Source of the DNA: Paracholeplasma manati
GTDB taxonomy: Bacteria; Bacillota_I; Bacilli_A; Acholeplasmatales; UBA5453
DNA length: 64,000 nucleotides
Direction: 5' to 3'
Assembly (NCBI RefSeq): GCF_025742995.1
Contig: NZ_JAOVQM010000001.1
Span: 372,001 to 436,000, forward strand
The notes beneath the pieces were generated by a model. The model made no database searches. It saw only the letters and a list, made by a program, of their open reading frames with translations, and was not told the DNA's origin. Made by a program: the position numbers and the translations under genes. Below, one piece after another: positions 55,062-64,000 of this stretch. The number at the start of each line of letters is the position of its first letter. Position 1 is the stretch's first letter.

Positions 55062-56690
55062 ATGAAAGACGACGTAACGATTTCTTTAGAAGCAGAAAAA
55101 CGACACATCAGTGAGATTGCAAGAAAGTATGACATTTTCGATCAAGAATTGGAACCTTTTGGGAAATGGGTTGCAAAAATTGAATCATCCGTTTATGACC
55201 GTTTAAAAGATAAACCCAATGGCAAACTTATTCTCGTAACAGCCATTACCCCAACCCCATTTGGTGAAGGTAAAACCACCATGACCGTGGGCTTGGTAGA
55301 TTCGCTCAATAGCATTGGAAAAAAGACCATGGGGGCTTTAAGAGAACCTTCATTAGGTCCTGTTTTAGGGATGAAGGGTGGCGCAACCGGTGGCGGTTAC
55401 GCACAAGTCTTACCTAAAGAAAAAATCAACTTACACTTTACAGGCGATATCCACGCCATTACAACCACACATAACTTTTTATCTGCAGCCATCGATAATT
55501 CATTACACTTTGGTAACCCGCTTCATTTAGACCTTGAAAAAATCACTTGGCCAAGAACATTAGACATGAACGACAGAGCCATTCGTGAGGTTCAAACAGA
55601 ATACCGTAAAGACAAATTCATCATCACTGCAGCCTCTGAAATCATGGCTATTTTGTGTTTAGCAAAAGACATTAAAGATTTAAGACAACGCTTAGGGGAT
55701 ATTTTGATTGGCTATGATGTTGAAGGTAAAGAAGTCCACGCGAGAGCACTCAACATCATTGACTCGATGATCATTCTTTTACAAGACGCTTTGAAACCAA
55801 ACTTAGTTCAAACCTTAGAACACAACGGTGTCTTAATCCATGGCGGTCCATTCGCGAACATCGCCCACGGCTGTAACTCAATTATCGCGACACAAACCGC
55901 TTTAAAACTCGCTGACTATGTCGTTACTGAAGCTGGATTTGGTGCGGACTTAGGTGCGGAAAAGTTCATCGACATCAAAACCAGATACTTGGGTGAAACC
56001 CCAAGTGTGGTGGTTGTGGTTGCGACACTGCGTGCCCTTAAATACCACGGTATGGCAGAAGGTTTATCCGATTTAGAAGCCTTAAAGATTGGGATCGCGA
56101 ACTTAGAAAAACATACTTCTAATATTCGTAAATTCAACTTACCATATGTCATCGCGATCAATAAGTTTGCGAACGACCCAGATAATGAACTTGAATTCTT
56201 AATGGATTGGGCCAAGGATAACAACCACCCAATCAGCCTAGCAGAAGTGTTCTTGAAAGGTTCAGTAGGTGGACAAGACTTAGCTCAAAAAGTCGTTAAG
56301 CTTGCGGAAAATAAGCATGAAGTCAAACGTATTTATGAATTATCGGATGATTTGTTTGAAAAAGTTGAAAAGATTGCTCAAAATATCTATGGTGCGAACG
56401 CGGTGGTCTATTCACCAAAAGCACAAAGAAAACTCAAAGCACTCAATGAACAATACCATGACTACCCAGTTTGTGTCGCGAAAACACCACTATCTTTCTC
56501 GAACGATCCTAAACGCAGAGGCATGCCTCATGCCTTTGATTTAGCGATTGAAGATGTCCGTGTTTCAAGAGGTGCACGTTTTGTGGTTGTGTTAACCAAA
56601 GGCATCATCACCATGCCTGGTTTACCAGAAGTACCGAACGCAACCAAGATGTTCATCGATGACTTAGGCAACATTTCAGGCAAACTCTAA
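55062..56690 (+). CDS. fhs: Formate-tetrahydrofolate ligase
   Basis: 542 residues. ATP-dependent synthesis of 10-formyl-tetrahydrofolate from formate. P-loop region TPTPFGEGKTT (64-73), EPSLGPVLGMKGGATGGG and the C-terminal PGLPEVPNA are characteristic. First gene of an fhs-folD-purB operon; formate is available from PflB. Confidence 0.96.
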   Translation: MKDDVTISLEAEKRHISEIARKYDIFDQELEPFGKWVAKIESSVYDRLKDKPNGKLILVTAITPTPFGEGKTTMTVGLVDSLNSIGKKTMGALREPSLGPVLGMKGGATGGGYAQVLPKEKINLHFTGDIHAITTTHNFLSAAIDNSLHFGNPLHLDLEKITWPRTLDMNDRAIREVQTEYRKDKFIITAASEIMAILCLAKDIKDLRQRLGDILIGYDVEGKEVHARALNIIDSMIILLQDALKPNLVQTLEHNGVLIHGGPFANIAHGCNSIIATQTALKLADYVVTEAGFGADLGAEKFIDIKTRYLGETPSVVVVVATLRALKYHGMAEGLSDLEALKIGIANLEKHTSNIRKFNLPYVIAINKFANDPDNELEFLMDWAKDNNHPISLAEVFLKGSVGGQDLAQKVVKLAENKHEVKRIYELSDDLFEKVEKIAQNIYGANAVVYSPKAQRKLKALNEQYHDYPVCVAKTPLSFSNDPKRRGMPHAFDLAIEDVRVSRGARFVVVLTKGIITMPGLPEVPNATKMFIDDLGNISGKL

Positions 56691-56704
56691 AGGAGGGTTT
56701 AATC

Positions 56705-57550
56705 ATGATTTTAGACGGTAAAGGTCTAGCAAGACAAAATGAAATCACCCTCAAAGAAAAGGTTAAATCATTAAAACAAAAATTCGGATTTACACCCACT
56801 TTAAGGGTCATTTTAGTGGGAGAAAATCCCGCATCTATCGCTTATGTAAACTCAAAGAAAAAAGCGTGTGATCGTGTCGGTATCGATGGCGAAATCATTC
56901 GCTTACCCATCGATATTCAAGAAGAAGCACTGATTGATAAGATTGAATCCCTTAACCACGACCCTAAGGTCGATGGGATACTCGTTCAATTACCCTTACC
57001 AAAACACATCAATGAAACCTTTGTTTTAAACAAGGTATCTCCTGATAAAGATGTGGATGGTTTGCATACCATTAACGCAGGTAAATTGTTCACCAAACAA
57101 CCTGGGGTCGTTCCTGCAACACCACTGGGTGTCATGATGTTACTTAATCATTATAAAATACAGACTGAAGGCAAATACGCTGTCGTCGTTGGCAGATCTA
57201 ATCTAGTTGGGATGCCACTGGCGAAACTGTTGAATGACGCCGACGCGACAGTAACAGTCGTTCACCGTAAAACCACTGATTTAGCATCCTTTACCAGACA
57301 AGCCGATATCTTATGTGTCGCGGTTGGGAAACCCAATTTCATCACCAAAGACATGGTTAAACCAGGAGCTGTTGTCGTAGATGTCGGGATCAACCGTGTT
57401 GGTGATATCTTGGTTGGTGATGTGGATTTTGAAGGGGTTAAAGATGTTGCATATTACATCACACCAGTCCCTGGTGGGGTTGGTCCAATGACCATTTCAG
57501 CACTGTTATTTAACGTGCTATTTCAATATGAGGTAAAACACCATGATTGA
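56705..57550 (+). CDS. folD: Bifunctional methylenetetrahydrofolate dehydrogenase/cyclohydrolase
   Basis: 281 residues. Folate-site YVNSKKKACDRVGI with catalytic Lys, QLPLPKHI, DVDGLH, and NADP-site GRSNLVGMPLAKLL, then PVPGGVGPMT. Interconverts 10-formyl- and 5,10-methylene-THF. Strong AAAGGAGGG site; overlaps purB by 8 bp. Confidence 0.96.
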   Translation: MILDGKGLARQNEITLKEKVKSLKQKFGFTPTLRVILVGENPASIAYVNSKKKACDRVGIDGEIIRLPIDIQEEALIDKIESLNHDPKVDGILVQLPLPKHINETFVLNKVSPDKDVDGLHTINAGKLFTKQPGVVPATPLGVMMLLNHYKIQTEGKYAVVVGRSNLVGMPLAKLLNDADATVTVVHRKTTDLASFTRQADILCVAVGKPNFITKDMVKPGAVVVDVGINRVGDILVGDVDFEGVKDVAYYITPVPGGVGPMTISALLFNVLFQYEVKHHD

Positions 57551-58844
57551 TCGCTATTCAAGAAAAGTAATGAAGGAACTTTGGAGTGAAAAAGCCCGAT
57601 ACGACGCTTTATTATTGGTCGAAAAAAAGGCTTCTGAAGCGTGGTTTAAATTAGGGCTCATTACCCAATCCGAACTCAAAGACATTCTTGAGGCGACCTA
57701 TGATTTAGATGAAGTCAAAGCACTAGAAGCTGAAACTAAACACGACATCATCGCGTTTACGCGCAACTTATCCGAACGGATGACAAGCGATGCGAAAAAA
57801 TGGATTCATTACGGATTAACATCTACAGATGTTGTCGATACAGCCTATGGGGTTGTGTTCAAAAAAGTGAATGAGGTTTTATTGTCTGATATCGAAGCAT
57901 TCATGGCTGTATTAAAGAAAAAAGCTTATCAATACAAAGATACCATTTGCGTCGGTAGAACCCATGGGATACATGCAGATTTGACATCCTTCGGCCTAAA
58001 ATGGGCTTTATGGTACGATGAAATGGGTCGTAATCTTAATCGATTTAAAGCCGCATGTGAAGACATCGAAATGGGGAAAATCAGTGGTGCTGTTGGCAAT
58101 TTCGCCAATGTGCCACCCTTTATACAGGATGATGTATGCGCATCTTTAGGTTTAAAATCCGCATCGATTTCAACCCAGGTTTTACAACGAGATTCCCATG
58201 CGCACTACATCCATGTGCTCGCATTGATCGGTTCGACTTTGGAAAAAATCGCGGTTGAAATCCGTCATTTATCGCGTACCGAAGTGGGTGAAGTGAGAGA
58301 ACCTTTTAGTCAAAAACAAAAGGGCTCATCGGCGATGCCACACAAGAAAAACCCAATCACCAGCGAAAATATTTCAGGGTGCGCAAGGCTTTTAAGAGGG
58401 TATACAATCCCAGCTTTTGAAAACATCGCTTTATGGCATGAGAGAGACATTTCACATTCATCGGTTGAACGTGTCATATTCGCTGACGCCACCACTTTGT
58501 TAGACTATATTTTAGTCCGTTATATGGATACATTAGAACATCTAAACGTCTATCCAAATCAGATGTTAGAAAACATTGAATTCACGAAAGGTGCACTCTA
58601 TGCACAACGATTCATGAATGTTTTAATAGAGAAGTATCAATACCACCGAGAAGAAGCTTACGATTTCATTCAAGGGGTAGCGAGCTACGCCATTGAACAT
58701 CGAGTCGCGATATCCGATTTACTCCAAAACCATGAAGATTTCAAATCGGTTCACCCGATGACTCAATCAGACATTGAAGCAGCGATGTCGAACGACTATT
58801 ATTTAAAACAAGTCGATTCGATTTACGCTCGCGTGTTTAGATAA
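57543..58844 (+). CDS. purB: Adenylosuccinate lyase
   Basis: 433 residues, fumarase/aspartase superfamily. Signature SSAMPHKKNP, HYGLTSTDVVDTA and GRTHGIHADLTSFG are present. Splits SAICAR and adenylosuccinate in purine synthesis. Third gene of the one-carbon/purine operon. Confidence 0.95.
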   Translation: MIDRYSRKVMKELWSEKARYDALLLVEKKASEAWFKLGLITQSELKDILEATYDLDEVKALEAETKHDIIAFTRNLSERMTSDAKKWIHYGLTSTDVVDTAYGVVFKKVNEVLLSDIEAFMAVLKKKAYQYKDTICVGRTHGIHADLTSFGLKWALWYDEMGRNLNRFKAACEDIEMGKISGAVGNFANVPPFIQDDVCASLGLKSASISTQVLQRDSHAHYIHVLALIGSTLEKIAVEIRHLSRTEVGEVREPFSQKQKGSSAMPHKKNPITSENISGCARLLRGYTIPAFENIALWHERDISHSSVERVIFADATTLLDYILVRYMDTLEHLNVYPNQMLENIEFTKGALYAQRFMNVLIEKYQYHREEAYDFIQGVASYAIEHRVAISDLLQNHEDFKSVHPMTQSDIEAAMSNDYYLKQVDSIYARVFR

Positions 58845-58915
58845 ATTCAAAATAGCATATCTTTTGACTATGTAGAGCCTAATTTATATAATGTATGCGA
58901 AGAGGTGAATAACTT

Positions 58916-59329
58916 ATGAGTAATGTATTAGTAGTATATTGGACAGCAACCGGTAATACCCAAGCTATGGCGGTTAAAGTTGCTGAAGGCGCGAAAGCAG
59001 ACTTAAAAGAAATTAGTGAAATTGCACCTGAAGATGCACTTAAATATGAAAAGATTGCATTCGGATGCCCTGCAATGGGAGACACATTTGAAGAAGCTGA
59101 AGAGTTCCTAGAATGGTACCTTCAAGTTGAACCAGGCCTAGAAGGCAAGAAGATTGCGATCTTTGGTTCTTATGGTTGGGGTTCTGGTGAATGGATGGAA
59201 GACTGGTCTGAAAGAGTCGGTCAAACCACTGCAGTTTTATTCGATCAACCATTAATGGCGAATGAAGCACCAAGCTCAGACGATGAAGAAGCTTGCTTTG
59301 CATTCGGCCAACGTTTCGCACAATTCTAA
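58916..59329 (+). CDS. Flavodoxin
   Basis: 137 residues, short-chain flavodoxin. FMN phosphate loop TATGNT (10-15), YGWGSGEW for the second aromatic loop. Acidic overall. Probable electron donor to PflA, reduced by the reductase at 42714 (inferred). GAGGTGA precedes ATG; own terminator. Confidence 0.94.
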   Translation: MSNVLVVYWTATGNTQAMAVKVAEGAKADLKEISEIAPEDALKYEKIAFGCPAMGDTFEEAEEFLEWYLQVEPGLEGKKIAIFGSYGWGSGEWMEDWSERVGQTTAVLFDQPLMANEAPSSDDEEACFAFGQRFAQF

Positions 59330-59337
59330 TTGAAATT

Positions 59338-59364
59338 GAACGCCTAATTGGCGTTCTTTTTTTC
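59338..59364 (+). terminator. Terminator of flavodoxin gene
   Basis: 7-bp stem GAACGCC/GGCGTTC, 5-nt loop, long T-run. Confidence 0.9.
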
Positions 59365-59412
59365 TTTGCTTTAGCAAACCGATTTTACAATTTTGTGTAA
59401 GCGTTTTAGTAG

Positions 59413-59440
59413 TTTACAACAAAAATCGGCTTGATATAAT
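59413..59440 (+). promoter_or_regulatory. Promoter of the purine permease
   Basis: TTTACA (59413-59418), 16 bp, TATAAT (59435-59440); start near 59447, just before the riboswitch. Confidence 0.75.
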
Positions 59441-59459
59441 GGGAGTGTATTCAACAATA

Positions 59460-59526
59460 TATCGTATAATCGGCCTAATATGGTGGCCAAGTTTCTACCG
59501 AAAGACCCAATCTTTCGACTACGGTA
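59460..59526 (+). promoter_or_regulatory. Purine riboswitch, guanine class
   Basis: P1 TATCGTA/TACGGTA (59460-59466, 59520-59526); loop 2 with AATATGG; J2/3 AAGTTTCTACC; P3 GAAAG/CTTTC with a 7-nt loop ACCCAAT; then GACTA. The C at 59519 is the specificity base, indicating guanine or hypoxanthine rather than adenine. All core positions expected for the family are present. Confidence 0.93.
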
Positions 59527-59567
59527 TGAAAACACGTTTTTTTATTTTTGTTTTCATATGCAGAAAC

Positions 59568-59597
59568 GCCACCTTTAGCAATAGAGGTGGCTTTTTT
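59568..59597 (+). terminator. Riboswitch expression-platform terminator
   Basis: GCCACCTT with GAGGTGGC stem and six Ts, 42 bp after P1 and 58 bp before the permease start. Ligand binding should promote termination. Confidence 0.85.
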
Positions 59598-59655
59598 CAT
59601 AAACCGTCCGACTTATTTTGAATACAAACCATTTATCGGAAAAGGAGAACAAAAA

Positions 59656-61032
59656 ATGGATCGTTTTTTCAAATTGAGCGAAAATAACACCTCCATTAGC
59701 CAAGAATTCGTTGCTGGTCTAACCACATTCTTCGCTATGGTGTACATTATTTTCGTCAACCCAATGCACTTATCTGCAACAGGTATGCCTTGGGGTGCAG
59801 TATTCTTAGCAACCATCTTCGCTACCGTCATTGGTACCTTGATGATGGGATTATTCGCCAATGTGCCTTATGCTCAAGCCCCAGGTATGGGATTGAACAC
59901 ATTCTTCGCGTATACCGTCGTTGGTGGTATTGGTTATGGGTTTGGTTTCTCATGGCAAGAAGCGCTTGCTTTAGTCTTCATCTGCGGTATCATCAACATG
60001 ATCATCACCGTCACAAGCATTCGTCGACAATTGATCATCGCGATTCCGAAGAATTTACAAAGCGCTATCTCTGGTGGTATTGGTTTATTCATCGCTTATA
60101 TCGGTTTAGTCAACGTACAAATCATCGAGTTTGGTGCAGTACCTGGATTGGCTAATTTTTCTAACCCATCTGCAGTATTAACCATCATCGGTGTTGTCTT
60201 AACCTTAGTACTCATCTTATTAAAGGTTAAAGGGGCTATCCTTATTGGGATCGTTGCTGCTACAGTCATCGGTATTCCGATGGGTGTTACCAACCTTTCA
60301 GGCATTGAATTCAATGTATTTGAACCATTCAAAGAATTCCCAATCACTTTTGGTGCTGCCTTTGGTGGTCTAGGTTCCTTATTCTCAGACGTTTCTAAAT
60401 TGCCTTTAGCATTACTCGCATTATTCGCATTCAGCTTAACCGATACCTTTGATACCGTAGGTACATTCGTCGGTACTTCTAAAAAATCCAAAATCTTTAC
60501 CGATGAAGAACTCTATCAAATGGGTACTGGTAAAGGCTTCAAAACTAAAGTTGAAAAAGCATTGTTCTCTGACATGGTCGCAACCACTGTAGGCGCTGTC
60601 TTAGGGACCTCTAACGTCACCACATATGTGGAAAGTGCTGCTGGTATCGAAGAAGGCGGTAGAACTGGCTTAACCGCTGTGTTCGTCTCTGCATTCTTCC
60701 TATTAACCATCTTCATTTCTCCATTGGTCGGTATCGTGCCTGCAGCTGCAACAGCACCTGCACTCATCATCGTTGGTATCTTGATGTCTTCTAGCTTTGG
60801 AGATGTCAATTGGCATTCACTTGAAGATGCAATCCCTGCATTCTTCACCGTGGTCGTCATGGCACTCGCCTACAACATTTCTTATGGTATCGCATTCGGT
60901 TTTATCTCTTATGTGATCGTAAAAGTGACTTTACGTAAGGCTAAAGAAATTCACCCTATCTTATTAGCATCCGCAATCATTTTCTTAGTATATTTTGTCT
61001 TCAAAGCCTTAAATGGCGCAGGCATCTTCTAA
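59656..61032 (+). CDS. pbuG: Guanine/hypoxanthine permease (AzgA/PbuG-type NCS2)
   Basis: 458 residues, about 12 membrane helices. PbuG/AzgA motifs APGMGLNTFFAYTVV and LTDTFDTVGTFVG, and SNVTTYVESAAGI. ATG 59656 is set by AAAGGAG (59641-59647); upstream in-frame codons lie in the riboswitch terminator. Purine uptake is controlled by the guanine riboswitch, so the substrate is very likely guanine or hypoxanthine. Confidence 0.92.
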   Translation: MDRFFKLSENNTSISQEFVAGLTTFFAMVYIIFVNPMHLSATGMPWGAVFLATIFATVIGTLMMGLFANVPYAQAPGMGLNTFFAYTVVGGIGYGFGFSWQEALALVFICGIINMIITVTSIRRQLIIAIPKNLQSAISGGIGLFIAYIGLVNVQIIEFGAVPGLANFSNPSAVLTIIGVVLTLVLILLKVKGAILIGIVAATVIGIPMGVTNLSGIEFNVFEPFKEFPITFGAAFGGLGSLFSDVSKLPLALLALFAFSLTDTFDTVGTFVGTSKKSKIFTDEELYQMGTGKGFKTKVEKALFSDMVATTVGAVLGTSNVTTYVESAAGIEEGGRTGLTAVFVSAFFLLTIFISPLVGIVPAAATAPALIIVGILMSSSFGDVNWHSLEDAIPAFFTVVVMALAYNISYGIAFGFISYVIVKVTLRKAKEIHPILLASAIIFLVYFVFKALNGAGIF

Positions 61033-61083
61033 AAAGCTGAATAAATATTCATATTTTTAGCCTAAATTTATATAATAAAGAAA

Positions 61084-61112
61084 ACACCTATCAATTTTGG
61101 GTGTTTTTTTTG
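61084..61112 (+). terminator. Terminator of the purine permease gene
   Basis: AACACC/GGTGTT stem with an 11-nt loop and eight Ts. Confidence 0.8.
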
Positions 61113-61152
61113 CATAATAATGATAAAATATCTAATGACAAGGAGGGCGTTT

Positions 61153-61683
61153 ATGAATATTTGGCACGATATTGACGAAAAACGAATTTCAAAAGAACGC
61201 TTTGTTGCATGTATCGAAATATCCAAAGGTAGTAAGAAAAAATACGAACTAGATAAAGAGACAGGTATGATTATCCTTGACAGAGTGTTATATACCTCTG
61301 CCCACTATCCAGCGAATTATGGATTTATTCCAAGAACATACGCTGGTGATAATGACCCCCTTGATGTTTTAGTATTATGCCAGGAAGACATTGAACCGTT
61401 GAGCTTAGTGAACTGCTATGCCATCGGTGTCATCAAAATGATCGATTCAGACCAAGTTGACGAAAAAATCATCGCCATCGCAATCGGTGACCCATCGTTA
61501 ACCCAATACAAAGACATTTCGGAATTACCCGCCCATTTACTCAATGAAATGGGACACTTTTTTGAGATTTACAAGTCACTTGAAGGTAAAAAGACATACA
61601 TATTAGATATCGGCGACAAATCGGTTGCGGAAGAAATCATTCAAGATTCAATGAAACGATATAAGGAAATTTTCAACAAATAA
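61153..61683 (+). CDS. ppa: Inorganic pyrophosphatase (family I)
   Basis: 176 residues. Catalytic acidic cluster AGDNDPLDVLV (Asp 66, Asp 68, Asp 71), KKYELDKETG, HYPANYGFIP, then VDEKIIAI with its Asp/Glu/Lys set. Hydrolyses pyrophosphate. ATG 61153 follows AAGGAGGG at 5 bp. Followed at 18 bp by yebC. Confidence 0.94.
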   Translation: MNIWHDIDEKRISKERFVACIEISKGSKKKYELDKETGMIILDRVLYTSAHYPANYGFIPRTYAGDNDPLDVLVLCQEDIEPLSLVNCYAIGVIKMIDSDQVDEKIIAIAIGDPSLTQYKDISELPAHLLNEMGHFFEIYKSLEGKKTYILDIGDKSVAEEIIQDSMKRYKEIFNK

Positions 61684-61701
61684 TAGAAGGGATTTAATAC
61701 A

Positions 61702-62406
61702 ATGGGAAGAGCATTTGAAGTAAGAAAAGCATCGATGGCAAAGACCGCCGCTGCGAGAAGTAAGGTATACGCAAAGTACGGTAGAGAAATTTACATGGCC
61801 GCTAAAGCAGGTGTACCTGACCCAGAAATGAACCAAGTTTTAAAGAGGGTCATCGAAAGAGCGAAGAAAGACCAAGTGTCTGCCGACGTCATTCATAGAG
61901 CGATTGAAAAAGCCAAAGGTGGTTCTGAAGATAACTACATTGGTGCACGTTATGAAGGTTTCGGACCAGGCGCATCCCAATTGGTTGTGGAATGTTTAAC
62001 AGACAACGTCAATAGAACGGTTGCTGAAGTGAAGACATGTTTTAACAAAACAGGCGGAAAAATGGGTTCCGTATTACACATGTTTGAATCCAAATCCGTG
62101 TTCACATTCAAAGGCACTGAAGATGAAGTTTTAATGGTATTACTAGATGCTGGTGTCGACGTTTCAGACTATGAAGTCGATGAAGAATACATCACATTAT
62201 ATGCTGAACCAACTGCCTATAGTGAAGTCAGAACCGCGTTAAAAAATGCGATGCCAGACCTTGAATTCGAAGAAGACGAAATCAAATGGTTACCACTAGC
62301 TGCGACTGAATTAACCGATGAAAAAGAACAAGAACAATTCCAACGCTTACTCGATATGTTGGATGAATTGGACGATGTTCAATCGGTTTATCACAACATC
62401 AAATAG
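61702..62406 (+). CDS. yebC: YebC/PmpR family protein
   Basis: 234 residues, complete. Begins MGRAFEVRKASMAKTAAARS, then GKMGSVLHMFESKSVF and the acidic C-terminal domain. Family members act as ribosome-associated factors or regulators. Probably co-transcribed with ppa; terminator follows. Confidence 0.94.
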   Translation: MGRAFEVRKASMAKTAAARSKVYAKYGREIYMAAKAGVPDPEMNQVLKRVIERAKKDQVSADVIHRAIEKAKGGSEDNYIGARYEGFGPGASQLVVECLTDNVNRTVAEVKTCFNKTGGKMGSVLHMFESKSVFTFKGTEDEVLMVLLDAGVDVSDYEVDEEYITLYAEPTAYSEVRTALKNAMPDLEFEEDEIKWLPLAATELTDEKEQEQFQRLLDMLDELDDVQSVYHNIK

Positions 62407-62422
62407 AAAAGTCATGAACAAT

Positions 62423-62448
62423 TACCCACTTCTGTGGGTATTTTTTTT
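62423..62448 (+). terminator. Terminator of ppa-yebC
   Basis: 7-bp stem TACCCAC/GTGGGTA, TTCT loop, eight Ts. Confidence 0.9.
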
Positions 62449-62594
62449 GATATTGATAGATTCCCCATCATTTGTAAAGTAAAATGCACCAACTTCGAAG
62501 AAACATTATAAAAAAGACGTCAATTTTCCCCGTTTTATTATGGTTTATGTAGATTATTTGACAGACCTAATATATAATATTACAAGGTGATAAT

Positions 62595-63092
62595 GTGAAA
62601 GAATTGATGGATTCGCTACAAGTTTCAAAAACACTCAAACGAATCTCGCATGAAATCATAGAACGTCATGTGACTTTAGACCATGTCGTTTTGATGGGAA
62701 TTAAGACCAAAGGGACACCAATTGCACACATGATAGGTGCCTACATTCAGGAATTTACTGGTAAAGCCATTCCAATCTATGAAATCGACATCACCGCGTA
62801 TCGCGATGATGATAAAAAACAAGCGTCAGATAAGTTATACGCAGAGGCTGAAAAAAAAGAAGTCATCTTAGTCGATGATGTCTTATTTACAGGTCGGAGT
62901 GCACGTGCCGCTCTCGACGCGGTACTCGATATCGGGAGAGCTTCGAGAATCGAACTTGCCGTATTGGTAGACCGTGGACATCGTGAACTGCCAATCCGCG
63001 CTGACTATGTTGGTAAGAACATGCCAACCGCATTAGACGAACAAATTTACTTTGATACACAAGCACTCAAAGTATATATCAAGCAAAAATAA
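62595..63092 (+). CDS. pyrR: PyrR-type uracil phosphoribosyltransferase/attenuator
   Basis: 165 residues from GTG 62595 (AAGGTGA upstream). PRPP-binding motif VILVDDVLFTGRSARAALDA and VDRGHRELPIRADYVGKN are PyrR hallmarks. Slightly shorter than Bacillus PyrR. No pyr genes adjoin, and no PyrR-binding RNA loop is evident in its leader, so it may act in trans or only as UPRTase. Confidence 0.9.
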   Translation: MKELMDSLQVSKTLKRISHEIIERHVTLDHVVLMGIKTKGTPIAHMIGAYIQEFTGKAIPIYEIDITAYRDDDKKQASDKLYAEAEKKEVILVDDVLFTGRSARAALDAVLDIGRASRIELAVLVDRGHRELPIRADYVGKNMPTALDEQIYFDTQALKVYIKQK

Positions 63093-63148
63093 GGGGTATC
63101 ATCCAAACCTTATTATGATATAATAACCGTGCTTATGAGAGGGAACTT

Positions 63149-64000
63149 ATGCTAAAAGATACAGCCGTATTAGAAGCCATTCGTCTTGAACAACAAAGAC
63201 AAGAAGAACACATTGAACTCATCGCTTCAGAAAACTTTGTTTCGGAAGCCATCCTTCGTTTACAAGGGTCTGTACTAACCAATAAGTATGCGGAAGGTTA
63301 TCCAGGTAAACGATATTATTCAGGCTGTGAACATGTGGACGTGGTTGAAACTTTAGCCATTGAACGCGTCAAACAATTGTTCCATGCCCAATATGCCAAC
63401 GTCCAACCACATTCTGGATCTCAAGCTAATATGGCGGCGATTCGCGCATTAATCAAACCAGGAGATAAGATCCTTGGGTTGGGTTTATCCGATGGTGGAC
63501 ACCTCACTCATGGTTACAAACTCTCATTTTCAGGGATGGATTATGTGGGGACAACCTACGGGGTTGACCGGGAAACAGAAACACTCAATTACGATCAAAT
63601 CTTAGAGATTGCGAAAAGAGAACAACCACAACTCATCATTGCAGGTGCTAGTGCTTACCCACGCGTCATCGATTTCCAAAAATTCAGAGAAATCGCCGAT
63701 GCTGTCGGTGCGAAACTGCTCGTCGATATGGCACACATCGCTGGATTGATTGCGGCAGGGGTTCATCCAAATCCGATGCCATATGCACATGCAGTGACAT
63801 CAACCACCCACAAAACCTTACGAGGTCCGAGGGGTGGAATCATATTAACCAACGATCCTGACCTAGCCAAGAAGATTGATAAAGAAGTCTTCCCAGGTAT
63901 TCAAGGTGGCCCACTCATGCATGTGATTGCTGCCAAAGCAACCGCATTCTATGAAGCTTTAGACCCAAGTTTCATCACGTATCAACAACAAGTCGTCAAA
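63149..64000 (+). CDS. glyA: Serine hydroxymethyltransferase, 5' part
   Basis: First 284 codons; the gene runs off the window. [38 protein letters not shown] and the PLP lysine at 222 in [12 protein letters not shown] are present. Makes glycine and methylene-THF from serine, tying in with FolD and Fhs. TATAAT at 63119-63124 is a likely -10; GAGAGGGAA precedes ATG. Confidence 0.96.
   Translation, partial: MLKDTAVLEAIRLEQQRQEEHIELIASENFVSEAILRLQGSVLTNKYAEGYPGKRYYSGCEHVDVVETLAIERVKQLFHAQYANVQPHSGSQANMAAIRALIKPGDKILGLGLSDGGHLTHGYKLSFSGMDYVGTTYGVDRETETLNYDQILEIAKREQPQLIIAGASAYPRVIDFQKFREIADAVGAKLLVDMAHIAGLIAAGVHPNPMPYAHAVTSTTHKTLRGPRGGIILTNDPDLAKKIDKEVFPGIQGGPLMHVIAAKATAFYEALDPSFITYQQQVVK

Noticed and set aside
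59396-59409. cre-like sequence TGTAAGCGTTTTAG before the purine permease promoter
   Set aside because: Only the left half fits the consensus; the right end lacks the CA.
60096-60860. Minus-strand open frames of 131 and 114 codons within the purine permease
   Set aside because: Shadows of a hydrophobic coding sequence; composition mirrors the real gene.
62460-62594. PyrR-binding attenuator or pyr leader before pyrR
   Set aside because: No antiterminator/terminator pair or PyrR-binding loop could be found, and no pyr biosynthetic gene follows.
1-64000. CRISPR arrays, insertion sequences, prophage or rRNA genes
   Set aside because: No regularly spaced repeats, transposase or integrase genes, phage structural genes or rRNA sequence seen anywhere in the window.

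Overview
The window looks like a chromosomal segment of a low-GC member of the Bacillota/Mollicutes lineage. The best fit is an Acholeplasma- or Izemoplasma-like organism. This rests on A+T-rich intergenic DNA, Bacillus-type AGGAGG ribosome sites, TTGACA/TATAAT promoters, short terminators ending in T-runs, TGA used only as stop, many lipoproteins, and pyruvate formate-lyase fermentation. Taxonomy is inferred; no rRNA or tRNA gene is present to confirm it.

Region 1 (1-22 kb) is one very large sugar/glycan locus. A LacI-type repressor (312) is followed by about twelve tightly packed or overlapping genes (1423-21922). They encode two paralogous PF12831-type FAD oxidoreductases, a lipoprotein glycoside hydrolase flanked by golvesin-like beta domains, a 992-residue membrane-anchored solute-binding protein, two separate pairs of ABC permeases, an NHL/Yip1-type membrane protein, a DUF5696-type protein, a giant Ig-like lipoprotein built as a 500-residue tandem duplication, and a second solute-binding lipoprotein. 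No ABC ATPase is encoded, so a shared MsmX-type ATPase elsewhere is expected. An identical 16-bp palindrome lies at the LacI promoter and just ahead of the operon, and a cre-like site lies upstream.

Region 2 (22-43.7 kb) is a mosaic of small units: a DUF4250 protein, an SF2 helicase with C-terminal membrane helices, an amino-acid ABC transporter on the minus strand, an ADP-ribosylglycohydrolase-like protein, a candidate small RNA ahead of a DUF2130 protein, an RRNPP-type regulator divergent from a 48-residue exported peptide (candidate quorum-sensing pair), a DUF2975 protein, an inositol-phosphatase-type enzyme, a Ro60-like DUF2828 protein behind a structured leader, a nonsense-interrupted XRE gene, an Ldh_2-type dehydrogenase, galE, VanZ, PrsW, YwaF and a thioredoxin-reductase-like NADPH:ferredoxin oxidoreductase.

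Region 3 (43.7-55 kb) has pflB-pflA under an apparent CcpA/cre site, a PadR operon, a minus-strand operon encoding a cohesin-dockerin-OppA-type fusion and a lipoprotein, and an MqsR/Panacea-type toxin-antitoxin pair.

Region 4 (55-64 kb) is housekeeping one-carbon and nucleotide metabolism: fhs-folD-purB, flavodoxin, a guanine-riboswitch-controlled purine permease, inorganic pyrophosphatase, YebC, PyrR and the start of glyA. Formate from PflB can feed Fhs, then FolD and GlyA, linking regions 3 and 4.
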